Of a DNA stretch of 64,000 nucleotides, positions 1 through 10,044 are shown in pieces. Position numbers and translations under genes: made by a program. The stretch lies in the NCBI RefSeq assembly GCF_014646215.1, contig NZ_BMNA01000002.1, forward strand, positions 62,001 through 126,000. The letters run 5' to 3'. The notes beneath the pieces are model-generated. The model had not been told where the DNA came from, searched no databases, and worked only from the letters and a program-made list of their open reading frames with translations. Position 1 is the stretch's first letter. Every line of letters starts with the position of its first letter. Source of the DNA: Nakamurella endophytica (GTDB lineage Bacteria > Actinomycetota > Actinomycetes > Mycobacteriales > Nakamurellaceae).

Positions 1-1032
1 GTCGAACCGGAACCCGTCGACGCCCAGGTCGTCCGCCCAGTACCGCAGCGAGTCGGTGACCATCCGGATGACGGCCACCGACGCCGGGTCCACGGTGTTC
101 CCGGTGCCGGTGATGTCGCGCCCGGGCACGTAGTAGACGTCGGGAGCCAGGCCGCGCCAGGACAGCGGCACGCTGGGGTCCGTGCCGCCCTCGCAGGTGT
201 GGTTGTAGACGACGTCGAGCAGCACCTCGAGCCCGGCGGCGTGCAGGGTGTCCACCATCTCGACGAACTCGGCCAGTTCCGCCCCGGACCGGCTGGCGTA
301 GCCCGGATGCGGCGCGAAGAAGCCGAGCGTCGAGTAGCCCCAGTAGTTCTCGCGGCCGGTGAGCAGCAGCCCGGGCTCGTCGGCGTGGGCGTGCACCGGC
401 AGCAGCTCCACCGAGGTCACCCCGAGCCGCACCAGGTGCTCGACCATCGCCGGGTGTGCCAGGCCGGCGTAGGTGCCGCGCAGCGCCGGGGGGATGCCGG
501 GGTGCTGGCGGGTCGCGCCGACGACGTGCGCCTCGTAGACCACGGTGTGCTCCCACGGCACGCGGGGGCGCTCGGACGTCGACCGCACCGGCTCCACCAC
601 CATGCCCAGCGGCGACCTGCCCAGCGAGTCGACCCCCGGTGCCGACACCACGGACACGTCGTAGGAGGTGGTGTCGATGCGCCGGGCGTACGGGTCGAGC
701 AGGATCTTGGCCGGGTCCCGGTCGGCGACCCGGTACCCGTAGCGCTGCCCGGGGCCGATGCCCGGCACGAAGCTGTGCCACAGCCCGTAGGTGCGTTCCT
801 CCATCGGCAGCCGCAGTTCCGCGCCGCCGGCGTCGACCAGGCACAGCTCGACCGCGGAGGTGCCGTCGGCGTACACCGAGAAGTTGGTGCCGTCGCCGGT
901 CCAGGTGGCGCCCACGGGGTAGGGCCGGCCGGGGAACACGCTGCCGCCCCGGCGGGGGCCGGTTCCCGCGGCCCCGGGTGCCCCGGCGGGGCGCGGCCGT
1001 GCCTGCAGGTCGGGAGTCGGCTCGGCGGGCAT
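1..1032 (-). CDS. glgX: Glycogen debranching enzyme GlgX, N-terminal 344 residues (cut by window edge)
   Basis: Glycoside hydrolase family 13 enzyme that cleaves alpha-1,6 branch points during glycogen breakdown in the cytoplasm. Translation from ATG at 1032 gives MPAEPTPD, an early CBM48-like region (FPGRPYPVGATW near residue 35, then NFSVYAD), the GH13 beta-strand motif DVVYNH near residue 272, and DGFRFD as the last six residues. The final Asp aligns with the GH13 catalytic nucleophile. About half of the roughly 700-residue family length is present; the rest lies before base 1. A GGGAGAA stretch just before the ATG could act as a ribosome site, or GAGAAT 7 nt upstream as a weak leaderless -10. 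It diverges from the ABC gene at 1172. The family is clear; the exact glucan preference is inferred. Confidence 0.93.
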   Translation of the reverse strand, partial: MPAEPTPDLQARPRPAGAPGAAGTGPRRGGSVFPGRPYPVGATWTGDGTNFSVYADGTSAVELCLVDAGGAELRLPMEERTYGLWHSFVPGIGPGQRYGYRVADRDPAKILLDPYARRIDTTSYDVSVVSAPGVDSLGRSPLGMVVEPVRSTSERPRVPWEHTVVYEAHVVGATRQHPGIPPALRGTYAGLAHPAMVEHLVRLGVTSVELLPVHAHADEPGLLLTGRENYWGYSTLGFFAPHPGYASRSGAELAEFVEMVDTLHAAGLEVLLDVVYNHTCEGGTDPSVPLSWRGLAPDVYYVPGRDITGTGNTVDPASVAVIRMVTDSLRYWADDLGVDGFRFD

Positions 1033-1171
1033 GGCGGGGATTCTCCCGTGTCGCGATCATGCCCGGCCAGTCGGAGCGCCGCTCGACGCGCCGCCGGCCG
1101 GCCCGCCCGGCGGGTGTCGACCGGTCCGGCGACCGCCGCGCCCGTCGGGCGCCGCGGACCGGTAGGCCACA

Positions 1172-2022
<851 letters not shown>

Positions 2023-2023
<1 letters not shown>

Positions 2024-2802
2024 TGACGGGCACGGTCCGGCTGGAACGCCAGGGTGCGGTGGGCATCCTGCGGCTCGACCGGCCGCCGGTGAACGCCTTG
2101 AACCGCGAGATGCACGGCGACCTGCTGGCCGCGGCGCAGGAGGCGCGCGACGACCCTGCCGTCCGCTCGGTCCTGCTCTGGGGTGGCGAGCGGGCCTTCG
2201 CCGCCGGTGCCGACATCCGCGAGATGGCAGATCTGGAGCCCGATGTCGTCGTCGAATTCGGCGCCGGCCTGACCCGGTCGATCGAGGCCGTCGCCGCTCT
2301 GCCGGTGCCGGTCGTCGCCGGGATCTCCGGGTACGCCCTCGGCGGCGGCTGCGAGCTGGCGCTGGCCGCCGACCTGCGGATCGCCGCCGCGGACGCGCGG
2401 ATCGGGCTGCCGGAGATCACCCTGGGCGTCATCCCGGGAGCCGGCGGCACGCAGCGGCTGGCCCGGCTGGTCGGCACCGCGCGCGCCAAGGAGCTGATCT
2501 TCACCGGCCGGCCGGTGACCGGCTCGGAAGCCGCGGCGATCGGGCTGGTGACCAGGGCGGTGCCGGCCGACTCGGTCTACGCGGAGGCGTTCGCCCTGGC
2601 CGAGCGGCTGGCCGCGGGACCGACCGCGGCGCTGGCGGCGGCCAAGGAGGTCGTCGACCGCGGCGTCGAGCTGGACCTGGCCTCGGGTCTGGCGCTGGAG
2701 GGCCGCCGGTTCGCCGAGCTGTTCGGCACCGCGGACCAGAAGGCCGGCATGGCCTCGTTCCTGCGGGACGGGCCCGGCAGGGCGACCTTCACCGGCCGGT
2801 GA
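2023..2802 (+). CDS. Enoyl-CoA hydratase/isomerase (crotonase) family protein
   Basis: Crotonase-fold enzyme of 259 aa, probably hydrating 2-enoyl-CoA in fatty-acid or amino-acid degradation. The oxyanion-hole and catalytic segments are intact: FAAGADI near residue 63, YALGGGCEL with Glu111, and IGLPEITLG with Glu131. The 20-residue spacing of the two glutamates matches true hydratases. The length is typical. The ATG start overlaps the stop of the upstream ABC ATPase by one base, and the 3' end overlaps the next methyltransferase by 4 nt, so the three genes look like one operon. The acyl substrate cannot be told from the sequence. Confidence 0.9.
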
Positions 2803-4007
2803 ACGGACCGCCCCGGCTGGGGCACCGGTTCACCGCCGCCGAGGTCGCCGCGCTGCGGTCGGCCCCGGGACGGGACGCGCTCGCCGCCGCCGGCGAGCTG
2901 GTGCTGGACGACCGGTCGCTGCTCGGCGACCTGGCCCGGCTGCGCCGCAGCTGCGGCGACCTGGCGGCGGCCGCGGCGGAGACCGTCCGGCTGCGCCGTC
3001 GCGCCACCGCCAAGTTCGGCCCCGAGGCCGCCGGTTGGCTGCTGACCGAGGCGGCGCTGCAGCAGGGCACGCCGGCGGCGGTCGCCCGGCACCGGGCCGG
3101 TCGGTTCGCCGCGGCCGGGACCGCGGTGCACGACCTGACGTGCTCGATCGGGGCGGACCTGGCGGCGCTGTCCGGCGCGGTGCCGGTGGCCGTGGGCTCC
3201 GACCTGGACCCGGTCCGGGTCGCCATGGCCGCCCACAACCTCGGCGACGCGGCGCGGTCGGCCCGGGTGTTCGTCGCCGATGCCCTGACCCGCACGTCCC
3301 GCGGGCTGCTCGGCTACGCCGACCCGGCCCGCCGCGACCAGGGTGGCCGCCGGGTCGGACCGGCCGACCTGCAGCCGTCGCCGCACGAGCTGGACCGGGT
3401 GCACGCCCACCGGCCGCCGGTGCTGCGGATGCCGCCGGGAGTCGACCACGTGGCCCTCGCCCGGCCCGGCGAGGCCGAACTGGTGTCGCTGGACGGCGAC
3501 GTCCGGGAGGCCGTGCTGTGGCCGCCCGAGCTCGCCGGACCGTCCCGGCGGGCCACCGTGCTGCGCACCGGGGCGCCCGGCTGGGAGATCAGCTCCGACG
3601 ACCCCGAGGACCGCGGGACCGGGCCGGTCGGCCGCTGGATCGTCGACCCGGACGGGGCCGTCGTCCGGGCCGGCCTCGTCACCCACTACGCCGCCCGGCA
3701 CGGCCTGCACCTGCTCGACCCCCACCTGGCCTACCTGACCGGTGACCGGCCGCCCCCCGGCGTCCGGGCCTTCCGGGTGCTGGACCACGCCCCGCTGCGG
3801 CCCGCGGTGGTCGCCGGCTGGATCCGCCGGGACGGCGCCGGCACGCTCGAGATCCTGCAGCGCGGCACGTCCGTGGTGCCCGACGAGCTGCGCCGCCGGT
3901 TGCGTCCCGCGCTCCGCCCGCACGACACCGCCGTGGCGGCGACCCTGGTGGTGGCCAGGGTGGGGGACCGGCCGCAGGCCTTCTGGTGCCGGGCCGAGCG
4001 CAGCTGA
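2799..4007 (+). CDS. Class I SAM-dependent methyltransferase with THUMP-like domain
   Basis: 402-aa protein read from a GTG that overlaps the preceding stop (GTGA). The central part resembles a Rossmann methyltransferase: HDLTCSIGADLA near residue 110 is the SAM-binding glycine loop, and GSDLDPVRVAMA is the acidic end of strand 2. The C-terminal ~200 residues match the THUMP-like domain found after this methyltransferase in many actinobacteria, which suggests an RNA substrate. The segment after ARVFVADALTRTS is unusually charged, and no clear NPPY-type catalytic motif was found. Family assignment is by pattern recognition; target and activity are inferred. Confidence 0.75.
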   Translation: MNGPPRLGHRFTAAEVAALRSAPGRDALAAAGELVLDDRSLLGDLARLRRSCGDLAAAAAETVRLRRRATAKFGPEAAGWLLTEAALQQGTPAAVARHRAGRFAAAGTAVHDLTCSIGADLAALSGAVPVAVGSDLDPVRVAMAAHNLGDAARSARVFVADALTRTSRGLLGYADPARRDQGGRRVGPADLQPSPHELDRVHAHRPPVLRMPPGVDHVALARPGEAELVSLDGDVREAVLWPPELAGPSRRATVLRTGAPGWEISSDDPEDRGTGPVGRWIVDPDGAVVRAGLVTHYAARHGLHLLDPHLAYLTGDRPPPGVRAFRVLDHAPLRPAVVAGWIRRDGAGTLEILQRGTSVVPDELRRRLRPALRPHDTAVAATLVVARVGDRPQAFWCRAERS

Positions 4008-4040
4008 GGACGCAGCACGGGCCGGACGGGTCGGCGCACG

Positions 4041-4140
4041 GGTCGACACCGTTCGGCACCGTTCGGCGCCGGTCGGCGCCGGTCGGCGCCGGTCGGCACC
4101 GGTCGGCACCGGTCCGCACCGGTCCGCACCGGTCCGCACC
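4041..4140 (+). repeat. Ten-copy 10-bp tandem repeat
   Basis: Ten directly adjacent 10-mers of the form GGTCSGCRCC fill 4041-4140 exactly. The first copies are slightly diverged (GGTCGACACC, GTTCGGCACC) and the last three identical (GGTCCGCACC). Junctions of A-ending copies create ACCGGT palindromes. The array lies between the methyltransferase stop and the hisA promoter, ending about 40 bp before the -10 box. The period is close to one DNA helical turn. Confidence 0.95.
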
Positions 4141-4181
4141 GGGGGCGTCGCCGCCCGTCCCAGGGTGTCGGTACCCGGCCG

Positions 4182-4187
4182 TAGGGT
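4182..4187 (+). promoter_or_regulatory. -10 box for leaderless hisA/priA transcript
   Basis: TAGGGT ends 8 nt before the GTG at 4196. This fits the actinobacterial TANNNT -10 element with transcription starting at or next to the start codon. No clear -35 is seen. Confidence 0.6.
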
Positions 4188-4195
4188 GAGCGCTC

Positions 4196-4915
4196 GTGGC
4201 CTTCGAACTGCTCCCCGCCGTAGACGTCGCCGACGGCCAGGCCGTCCGCCTGGTACAGGGCCGCGCCGGCACCGAGACCACCTACGGCGCACCGCTGGAC
4301 GCCGCGCTGGCCTGGCAGCGGGACGGCGCCGAGTGGATCCACCTGGTGGACCTGGACGCGGCGTTCGGCCGGGGCTCGAACGCGGCGCTGCTGGCCGAGG
4401 TGGTGGGCGCGCTGGACGTCCGGGTCGAACTGTCCGGCGGCATCCGGGACGACGCCTCGCTCGAGGCGGCACTGGCCACCGGCTGCGCCCGGGTGAACAT
4501 CGGCACCGCCGCGCTCGAGCAGCCGGAGTGGTGCGCCGGCGCGATCGCCCGGTACGGCGACCGGGTGGCCGTCGGGCTCGACGTCCGTGGCCGAACGCTG
4601 GCGGCCCGTGGCTGGACGCAGGACGGCGGTGACCTGTGGGAGGTGCTGGCCCGGCTGGACGGCCAGGGCTGCGCCCGCTACGTCGTCACCGACGTCACCA
4701 AGGACGGCACCCTGCAGGGGCCGAACCTGGACCTGCTCCGCGAGGTGTGCCGCGCCACCTCCGCGCCGGTGGTGGCCTCCGGCGGCGTCTCGTCGCTGGC
4801 GGACCTCGTCGCGCTGGCCGGCCTGGCGGGCGACGGCGTGGAGGGAGCCATCGTGGGCAAGGCCCTGTACGCCGGGGCGTTCACCCTCCCAGAAGCCCTC
4901 GCAGCGGTCCGGTGA
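4196..4915 (+). CDS. priA: Phosphoribosyl isomerase A (dual HisA/TrpF)
   Basis: TIM-barrel isomerase of 239 aa for the fourth step of histidine synthesis (ProFAR to PRFAR). In actinobacteria lacking trpF, the same enzyme also isomerises phosphoribosylanthranilate in tryptophan synthesis. Asp10 (LLPAVDV) and Asp166 ([10 protein letters not shown]) are the catalytic acid/base pair; Arg18 and the [11 protein letters not shown] loop match the PriA subtype rather than plain HisA. The trp cluster at 10-16 kb has no trpF, supporting the dual role. The gene overlaps ridA by 4 nt. The start is GTG 4196, set by the -10 box just upstream. Confidence 0.93.
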   Translation: MAFELLPAVDVADGQAVRLVQGRAGTETTYGAPLDAALAWQRDGAEWIHLVDLDAAFGRGSNAALLAEVVGALDVRVELSGGIRDDASLEAALATGCARVNIGTAALEQPEWCAGAIARYGDRVAVGLDVRGRTLAARGWTQDGGDLWEVLARLDGQGCARYVVTDVTKDGTLQGPNLDLLREVCRATSAPVVASGGVSSLADLVALAGLAGDGVEGAIVGKALYAGAFTLPEALAAVR

Positions 4916-5328
4916 CCGGTCCGGCGGGCGATCCCGGCGAGGTGCCGCCGCCCGTGCTGCGGCACGCCTCCGGCGGACCCTGGGAGGACCGGTTCGGCTA
5001 CAGCCGGGTGGTGCGCAGCGGGCCGCTGGCGGTCACGGCCGGCTGCACCGCCGTGGTGGACGGCATGCTGCGCCATCCCGGGGACGCCGCCGGGCAGGCG
5101 CGGGTCGCGTTCCGGACGGCGCTGGCCGCGCTGGCCGCGGTGGGCATCACCGCCGAGCGGGTCGTCGGGTCGCGGATGTACGTCGTCGACCCTGCCGACG
5201 CCGAGGCGGTGGGCGACGTGCACGCCGAGGTGTTCGGTGACGTCCGGCCGGCCGCCACGATGGTCGTCGTGGCCGCGCTGCTGGACCCCGGGATGCGCGT
5301 CGAGGTCGAACTGACCGCCTGGGCCTGA
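4912..5328 (+). CDS. RidA family (YjgF/YER057c/UK114) protein
   Basis: 138-aa member of the RidA family, whose best-known members hydrolyse reactive enamine/imine intermediates from PLP enzymes. The C-terminal half carries the conserved Arg in VRPAATMV and Glu in VEVELTAWA, matching the two catalytic positions of RidA-type enzymes. The GTG start overlaps the hisA stop (GTGA), so the two are translationally coupled. Sequence alone does not say whether this copy is an imine deaminase or one of the divergent RidA subfamilies (Rid1-7). Confidence 0.85.
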   Translation: MTGPAGDPGEVPPPVLRHASGGPWEDRFGYSRVVRSGPLAVTAGCTAVVDGMLRHPGDAAGQARVAFRTALAALAAVGITAERVVGSRMYVVDPADAEAVGDVHAEVFGDVRPAATMVVVAALLDPGMRVEVELTAWA

Positions 5329-5419
5329 GCGTCGCCCGGTCGTCGCGAGCAGGGCAGCGTGCCGGACGCGCCGCCGGCCCACGCTCCGCGGGGGCCTTCC
5401 TCCTCTCGTGCGCCGGCGC

Positions 5420-5425
5420 TACTGT
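5420..5425 (+). promoter_or_regulatory. -10 box for leaderless transcript of the 5432 gene
   Basis: TACTGT ends exactly 6 nt before GTG 5432, placing the transcript start on the start codon. The alternative GTG at 5408 lies upstream of this box and would then be untranscribed. Confidence 0.6.
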
Positions 5426-5431
5426 CCGGCC

Positions 5432-6364
5432 GTGGATCGGCGCAGGGCCGGGTGGGTGGTCGTCGCCGTCGCCGTGCTGGCGGCCGCGGGGCTGCCGGCC
5501 GCTGGTGGCCGGTGGATCGGCGGTTCGGCCGCCATCGCCCCGGTCGCCCCGGCTCCGGCGGTCGGCCAGTGCGTCACCGTCGACCGGAACGACCCGGTCG
5601 AGATCCGCCGCACCGGTGCGGGGGTCATCCAGATCCCGGCCGTGCACCCGATCGACTGCCGGTTCGCGCACGACGGCGAGGTCACGTCGGTCCTCGAGCG
5701 GCCGGACGCCTTCACGCCGCTGGACTACTTCGCCCCACCCACCGCCGACTTCCGGTCCTGCGGGGCCCCGGCGCAGGCGTACCTGGGGCTGACCGAGCCC
5801 AGCTCGGGACGGTCCCGGTTCAGCCCCTGGGCGCCGGTCGGCGTCGGCGCTGCGCAGGGTGCCGGACCCGACGCCCGGCAGCGGGCCGCCGGCCAACGGT
5901 GGCGGGCCTGCGTGCTGCTGCCCGCCGGCGCCCACCGCTATCCCGGCTCGGCGGCCGGGGCCTTCGACGGCGGCGTGCTGCCCGCCTCCTGGGCGACCTG
6001 CACGCTGCAGGTCTTCCCGTTGTGGCGCAGCAGCGTGCCGTGCTCCGGCCGGCACACGGTCGAGATCTTCGGTGTGGCGCCGGTGGCCGCGGCGGCCGAC
6101 GCCGCCGCCCTGCGCCGGCTGGAGACCGCGTGCCGGGGGCTGGTCGCCGCGGCGACCCGGATGCCGGATCCGGCGGCGGGTGGCGCGCTGCGGGTCGCCG
6201 TCCGCGTCGAGCACTACGACCGCTCCGGGCGGCCGATCGAGGGACCGCCCACGGCCGCCGACCAGCAGGGCCGGGCGGGGTGCGTGGTGCAGTCCGCGGC
6301 CGGCCGGCCGCTGGGCCGCACCCTGGCCGGCCTGGGCGCCGCGCCGCTGCCCTGGACCGGCTGA
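5432..6364 (+). CDS. Membrane-anchored septum-formation-like protein
   Basis: 310-aa protein with one N-terminal membrane segment ([17 protein letters not shown], residues ~8-24) and a cysteine-rich extracytoplasmic part. Two segments, [13 protein letters not shown] and [14 protein letters not shown], follow the C-x-x-x-H-x-x-E-V/I pattern of septum-formation (Septum_form, PF13845-like) proteins; about eight cysteines could form disulfides. GTG 5432 is preferred to GTG 5408 because a TACTGT box lies 6 nt before it. The gene sits between ridA and hisF but has no obvious link to histidine synthesis. Function is unknown beyond the family resemblance. Confidence 0.72.
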   Translation: MDRRRAGWVVVAVAVLAAAGLPAAGGRWIGGSAAIAPVAPAPAVGQCVTVDRNDPVEIRRTGAGVIQIPAVHPIDCRFAHDGEVTSVLERPDAFTPLDYFAPPTADFRSCGAPAQAYLGLTEPSSGRSRFSPWAPVGVGAAQGAGPDARQRAAGQRWRACVLLPAGAHRYPGSAAGAFDGGVLPASWATCTLQVFPLWRSSVPCSGRHTVEIFGVAPVAAAADAAALRRLETACRGLVAAATRMPDPAAGGALRVAVRVEHYDRSGRPIEGPPTAADQQGRAGCVVQSAAGRPLGRTLAGLGAAPLPWTG

Positions 6365-6446
6365 CCGCCGGGCCGGTCCGCGAGGCGGCCGTCCGCCGGG
6401 GACCGCCCGCCGGTCGCGGCCCGCCGGGACCGTCCGGGCCCGCACC

Positions 6447-6452
6447 TAGACT
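6447..6452 (+). promoter_or_regulatory. -10 box for leaderless hisF transcript
   Basis: TAGACT ends 7 nt before GTG 6460. The same hexamer at nearly the same spacing precedes polA. The internal promoter lets hisF-hisI be expressed independently of hisA. Confidence 0.62.
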
Positions 6453-6459
6453 GGGTGGC

Positions 6460-7254
6460 GTGACCGTGGCCGTGCGGGTGATCCCGTGTCTGGACGTCTC
6501 GGAGGGCCGGGTCGTCAAGGGCGTGAACTTCGTGGACCTGGTGGACGCCGGGGATCCGGTGGAGCTGGCCCGCCTGTACGACGCCGAGGGCGCCGACGAG
6601 CTCACCTTCCTGGACATCACCGCCACCTCGGACAACCGGGCGTCGGCGTACGACATGATCCGCCGCACCGCCGAGCAGGTGTTCATCCCGCTGACAGTCG
6701 GCGGTGGCGTCCGCACGGTCGACGACGTCGACGGGCTGCTGCGCGCCGGCGCGGACAAGGTGTCGGTGAACTCGGCGGCGGTCGCCCGTCCCGAATTCCT
6801 GGGCGAGGCGGCCCGGCGGTTCGGGTCGCAGTGCGTCGTGCTGGCCATCGACGCCCGCCGGGTGCCGGAGCCGGGTGACGGTTGCCCGAGCGGGTACGAG
6901 GTCACCACGCACGGCGGCCGGCGGGGCACCGGCATCGACGCGGTCGACTGGGCCAGGCGCGCCGAGGACGCCGGTGCCGGCGAGATGCTGCTCACCTCGA
7001 TGGACGCGGACGGCACCCGCGCCGGGTTCGACTTGGCCATGCTCGCCGCGATCCGCGCGGCCGTCGGCATCCCGCTGATCGCCTCGGGCGGCGCCGGCGC
7101 CCTCGGCCACTTCCCGGAGGCCGTCGCGGCCGGCGCCGACGCGGTGCTGGCCGCCTCGGTGTTCCACTTCGGGACCTTCCGCATCGACGCGGTCAAGCGC
7201 GAGCTGGCGGCGGCCGGCCACCCGGTCCGCCGGTCCACGGTGGCCGCGTCGTGA
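6460..7254 (+). CDS. hisF: Imidazole glycerol phosphate synthase cyclase subunit HisF
   Basis: 264-aa TIM-barrel subunit that cyclises PRFAR with ammonia supplied by HisH to give imidazole glycerol phosphate and [22 protein letters not shown] holds the first catalytic Asp, and [14 protein letters not shown] the second; GGGVRTV and SGGAGAL are phosphate-binding loops. Length is normal. hisH is not in this window, so the glutaminase partner must lie elsewhere. The stop overlaps the hisI start by 4 nt (GTGA). The GTG start is set by the TAGACT box. Confidence 0.95.
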   Translation: MTVAVRVIPCLDVSEGRVVKGVNFVDLVDAGDPVELARLYDAEGADELTFLDITATSDNRASAYDMIRRTAEQVFIPLTVGGGVRTVDDVDGLLRAGADKVSVNSAAVARPEFLGEAARRFGSQCVVLAIDARRVPEPGDGCPSGYEVTTHGGRRGTGIDAVDWARRAEDAGAGEMLLTSMDADGTRAGFDLAMLAAIRAAVGIPLIASGGAGALGHFPEAVAAGADAVLAASVFHFGTFRIDAVKRELAAAGHPVRRSTVAAS

Positions 7255-7622
7255 CCGCCGACCCGGTGACCGCGGCCGCGCCGGACGGGCTGCGGTTCGA
7301 CGCGCAGGGGCTGGTCTGCGCGGTGGCCCAGCAGTTCGACACCCGCGAGGTGCTGATGGTCGCGTGGATGGACGCCGAGGCGCTGCGCCGGACGCTGACC
7401 ACCGGACGAGCGACCTACTGGTCGCGGTCCCGCCGGAGCTACTGGGTCAAGGGCGAGACGTCCGGGCACGTGCAGCGCGTGGTCGAGGTGCGGCACGACT
7501 GCGACGGCGACGCCCTGCTCGTGCTGGTCGACCAGACCGGTCCGGCCTGCCACACCGGCACCCGCAGCTGCTTCGACGACGAGCCCGGGGCGAGCCGCCG
7601 ATTGTCGACGTCCGGGAGCTGA
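7251..7622 (+). CDS. hisI: Phosphoribosyl-AMP cyclohydrolase HisI
   Basis: 123-aa zinc/magnesium enzyme that opens the purine ring of phosphoribosyl-AMP in histidine synthesis. Diagnostic motifs are [28 protein letters not shown] (metal-binding Asp residues) and [12 protein letters not shown] (zinc cysteines). It carries only the cyclohydrolase half; HisE is separate in actinobacteria. The GTG overlaps the hisF stop. It is the last his gene in this run; about 120 bp of slightly less GC-rich DNA follow before a membrane protein. Confidence 0.94.
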   Translation: MTADPVTAAAPDGLRFDAQGLVCAVAQQFDTREVLMVAWMDAEALRRTLTTGRATYWSRSRRSYWVKGETSGHVQRVVEVRHDCDGDALLVLVDQTGPACHTGTRSCFDDEPGASRRLSTSGS

Positions 7623-7746
7623 TATCGCTGCACGTCGGACACGGGAATCCCGAACTAACCGGTCAACCGTCACCCGTCCTGCGCTGTCGAACCGCCGCGA
7701 AGCCGTGTGAACTGGTAGCAGTGCATCGCCGACGCTGGGGGCCGGC

Positions 7747-8904
7747 ATGGCGTTCCTGCTCATCCTGCTGGACGTCATCGTGCTGCGCCCTGTTCGCGCG
7801 GTCCGTACGCTTCTCACCCCTCGCACACCGAGGGACCGCAGGATCGCGACACTGCAGACGGCTCGTGCTTGGTTGGGCGTGGCTTCCTTGGTCGTGGTCC
7901 TCATCAATGGCCAGGGCGATGCCCACTACGGCACGGTCGTCCGCTCGCTGGCCGGCGCGCCCGCCGTCAAGGCCCTGATCGCGTTCTGCGCCTTCGTCGT
8001 GGCGGGCCTGGTCCTGATCATCTCCGGACCGCGCGGACACCGCGCAGTGCTGGCCTGGCGGTCCATGCGCCCAGCGCTCGTCGCGGTCGGTGTGGTGGCG
8101 ATCCCGGCCCTGTTGTTCCTCGCGGCGGCCTGGCGGCTGGACCTGTTCACGGGCCATGTCACCGGTCGGACCGGGTTCCTGTTCGCCGTCTTTCTCCTCA
8201 CCGCACTTCCGCTGGTGCCGGCCGTTGTTGCAGCGGTCTACTTCGGGGTCCGCAACTCCTTCATGGCAACGGACGTGCACCCCGAGATGCCGGCCGTCGT
8301 CGGGTTGGTGGTGGGTGCCATCACCGTCGGTCAGAGCACTGGATCCATCGTCTCGGCCAGCGGAACGCTGGAACGGCGGCTCGGCTGGCTGGCACTCGGC
8401 GGCGGCATCGTCGTGCTAGCGCTGGCGGCGTGGGAGCTGTGGACCCTGGAGTCGTTGCACCGGAGAACCGTGGGTCCGTCGGCGAGATCCCTGTGGAGAT
8501 CACCGCCGGCGCCGATACCCGTCTCGGGCGTGATGTCCCGCGGACTGTTAGGCTTTGCAGTGCTGCCATTGGCGGTCGTGCTTCTCGGGCCGGTCGTCGT
8601 GTCGAACCATCGATCGTCAGCTCCAGCTTCGGCATCGGAAGCTTCGGCGCCCGCGAGGTCAACCGGCCGGCCGAGTCTTGGGACAGCCACGAGGGTGCCG
8701 GTCACGCATTCGGCGTCCACGGCGGCGCAGCCCCGGCGTCCGGTGACCTCGGTGGCCGCCGAGCCGCGCGGGGAACGTCGCAGACGGAGATCTCCGCACG
8801 GCTTGGGAGGCGCCTGGTGGCGGCCGTCACCGACTGAAAGTGACGCTGGCGCGGCCGTGCACGACGACGCAGCTCGGCGTGGTGCCGGGCTACGACAAGA
8901 TTGA
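7747..8904 (+). CDS. Multi-pass membrane protein, C-terminal domain out of frame
   Basis: The 385-residue reading frame has about seven or eight hydrophobic segments (for example [19 protein letters not shown] and [18 protein letters not shown]) and then a Ser/Ala/Pro/Thr-rich linker. After VTSVAA (around 8760) the frame turns into an Arg-rich tail that looks like noise. The next frame encodes a good discoidin/NADase-type glycan-binding domain ending at 9148. One extra base near 8755-8763 would explain this. The intact protein would be about 465 aa, membrane-anchored with an outside binding domain. A rare TTA codon (8548-8550) and softer GC bias hint at later acquisition. No known function. 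Confidence 0.6.
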   Translation: MAFLLILLDVIVLRPVRAVRTLLTPRTPRDRRIATLQTARAWLGVASLVVVLINGQGDAHYGTVVRSLAGAPAVKALIAFCAFVVAGLVLIISGPRGHRAVLAWRSMRPALVAVGVVAIPALLFLAAAWRLDLFTGHVTGRTGFLFAVFLLTALPLVPAVVAAVYFGVRNSFMATDVHPEMPAVVGLVVGAITVGQSTGSIVSASGTLERRLGWLALGGGIVVLALAAWELWTLESLHRRTVGPSARSLWRSPPAPIPVSGVMSRGLLGFAVLPLAVVLLGPVVVSNHRSSAPASASEASAPARSTGRPSLGTATRVPVTHSASTAAQPRRPVTSVAAEPRGERRRRRSPHGLGGAWWRPSPTESDAGAAVHDDAARRGAGLRQD

Positions 8905-9148
8905 CGATGCCACCGGGACGGACTGGTTCCCCTTGAACCGCCGGCTCCGCAGCGTGGTGTGGTCCGTCGCAGGCGGAGCGCACGTGACCCAGACCTTCCG
9001 TGATGACCGGGCGATGCAGACTGTCCCCGCATCGCTCGCCGCGGGGCACACCCTTTACCTGACCGTCACCGCCAGCAGGCCCGGTGCACCCGGATACGAC
9101 AACACAGCCATCTCGGAGATCCGTATCTCCTGTCGGACCGCTCGGTAG
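8747..9148 (+). pseudogene. Discoidin-like C-terminal domain, +1 frame relative to upstream gene
   Basis: The frame opens after a TGA at 8744 and encodes [44 protein letters not shown], and AISEIRIS near the end. This pattern is typical of the discoidin/NADase-type domain at the C-terminus of actinobacterial membrane proteins. It has no good start or ribosome site of its own, so it is best read as the displaced 3' part of the 7747 gene. It ends 24 bp before the convergent GNAT gene. A sequencing error, a true inactivating mutation and programmed frameshifting all remain possible. Confidence 0.65.
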
Positions 9149-9172
9149 GCGAGAACGCCGAAGCCGGCGCGC

Positions 9173-9988
9173 TCAGCCCGGCGGCCGGCGATAGCGGTAC
9201 TCGTGGTGCCGGCGGAACCCCAACCGGTCGTACAGCGCCAGCGCCGCCGCGTTGCCGCCGTCCACCTGCAGGTACACCGAGCGGGCCGACTGCGCGGCGC
9301 CCCACCGGGCCAGCTCGCCGACGAGGTGGCAGCCCAGGCCCCGGCGCCGGTGGCCCGGGTCGACGGTGAGCGCGGTGATGCCCAGCCAGCCCTCGTCGAC
9401 GACGGCCCTGGCGACGCCGGCCAGGCTGCCGTCGAGGACGAGCGAGGCGAACACCGGGCGGTCCGCCGCGAGCAGCACGTCGACCGCCGTGGGTGGCAGC
9501 GGCGCACCGCGGTAGAGGTAGCCGGACAGCCAGGCCGCGTCGGGGCGGGCGGCGAGTGCGGCCGGCGGCAGCACGTCGGCTGCCGGGGACCGGTCCAGCA
9601 CCTGCGCGAGCGGGGCGACCAGCACGAGCACCGGGTCGCTCGTCGACCAGCCCCGCCGGTCCAGCTCGGCGGCGAGGTCGGCGGCGGCCGTCCCCGGACC
9701 GGCGTCCGGCTGCTGCACGGCCACCGGCAGCCCGTGCCGCGCGTAGAACCGCTCGGCGTGCGCGATGGCCGCGGGCAGCGCGAGGCCGGGATCGCCGAGC
9801 GGCAGCACGGAGTTCGCGCGGCCGGTGAAGCCGGACCCGGCGCGCAGCAGCCAGCCACCCAGCCGCTCGACGGTGGTGCCGCGCCAACCCAGCGCCGCGA
9901 TCCGCTCCAGCTCGGTGACCGGCACCCGGTGCGGGTCGGGGTTCGGATCGGTGACGGGAACGGGCGTCGGGTCGACGGCGGGAGACAC
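9173..9988 (-). CDS. GNAT family N-acetyltransferase (cg3035/Rv0428c type)
   Basis: 271-aa protein with an N-terminal segment ([15 protein letters not shown], then [18 protein letters not shown]) characteristic of the cg3035/Rv0428c acetyltransferase family. A C-terminal GNAT domain follows, with acetyl-CoA loop RRRGLGCHL and the late motif [13 protein letters not shown]. Some relatives act as N-acetylglutamate synthase in arginine synthesis; whether this one does is not shown by sequence. GTG 9988 is chosen because TACGGT ends 6 nt upstream; longer in-frame starts would run through the promoter and into low-complexity Arg-rich sequence. It diverges from trpE. Confidence 0.82.
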   Translation of the reverse strand: MSPAVDPTPVPVTDPNPDPHRVPVTELERIAALGWRGTTVERLGGWLLRAGSGFTGRANSVLPLGDPGLALPAAIAHAERFYARHGLPVAVQQPDAGPGTAAADLAAELDRRGWSTSDPVLVLVAPLAQVLDRSPAADVLPPAALAARPDAAWLSGYLYRGAPLPPTAVDVLLAADRPVFASLVLDGSLAGVARAVVDEGWLGITALTVDPGHRRRGLGCHLVGELARWGAAQSARSVYLQVDGGNAAALALYDRLGFRRHHEYRYRRPPG

Positions 9989-9994
9989 CCGCCG

Positions 9995-10000
9995 ACCGTA
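9995..10000 (-). promoter_or_regulatory. -10 box for leaderless GNAT transcript
   Basis: On the minus strand TACGGT is followed by 6 nt and then GTG (9988). This is exact leaderless geometry. Confidence 0.6.
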
Positions 10001-10044
10001 ACGGGACGCCGGCACGTCCCGGCGCGGGCGGCAGAATGACCGGC

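Noticed and set aside
4041-4140. Possible CRISPR or origin iterons
   Set aside because: 10-bp units with no spacers, no repA/dnaA neighbour; simple tandem repeat.
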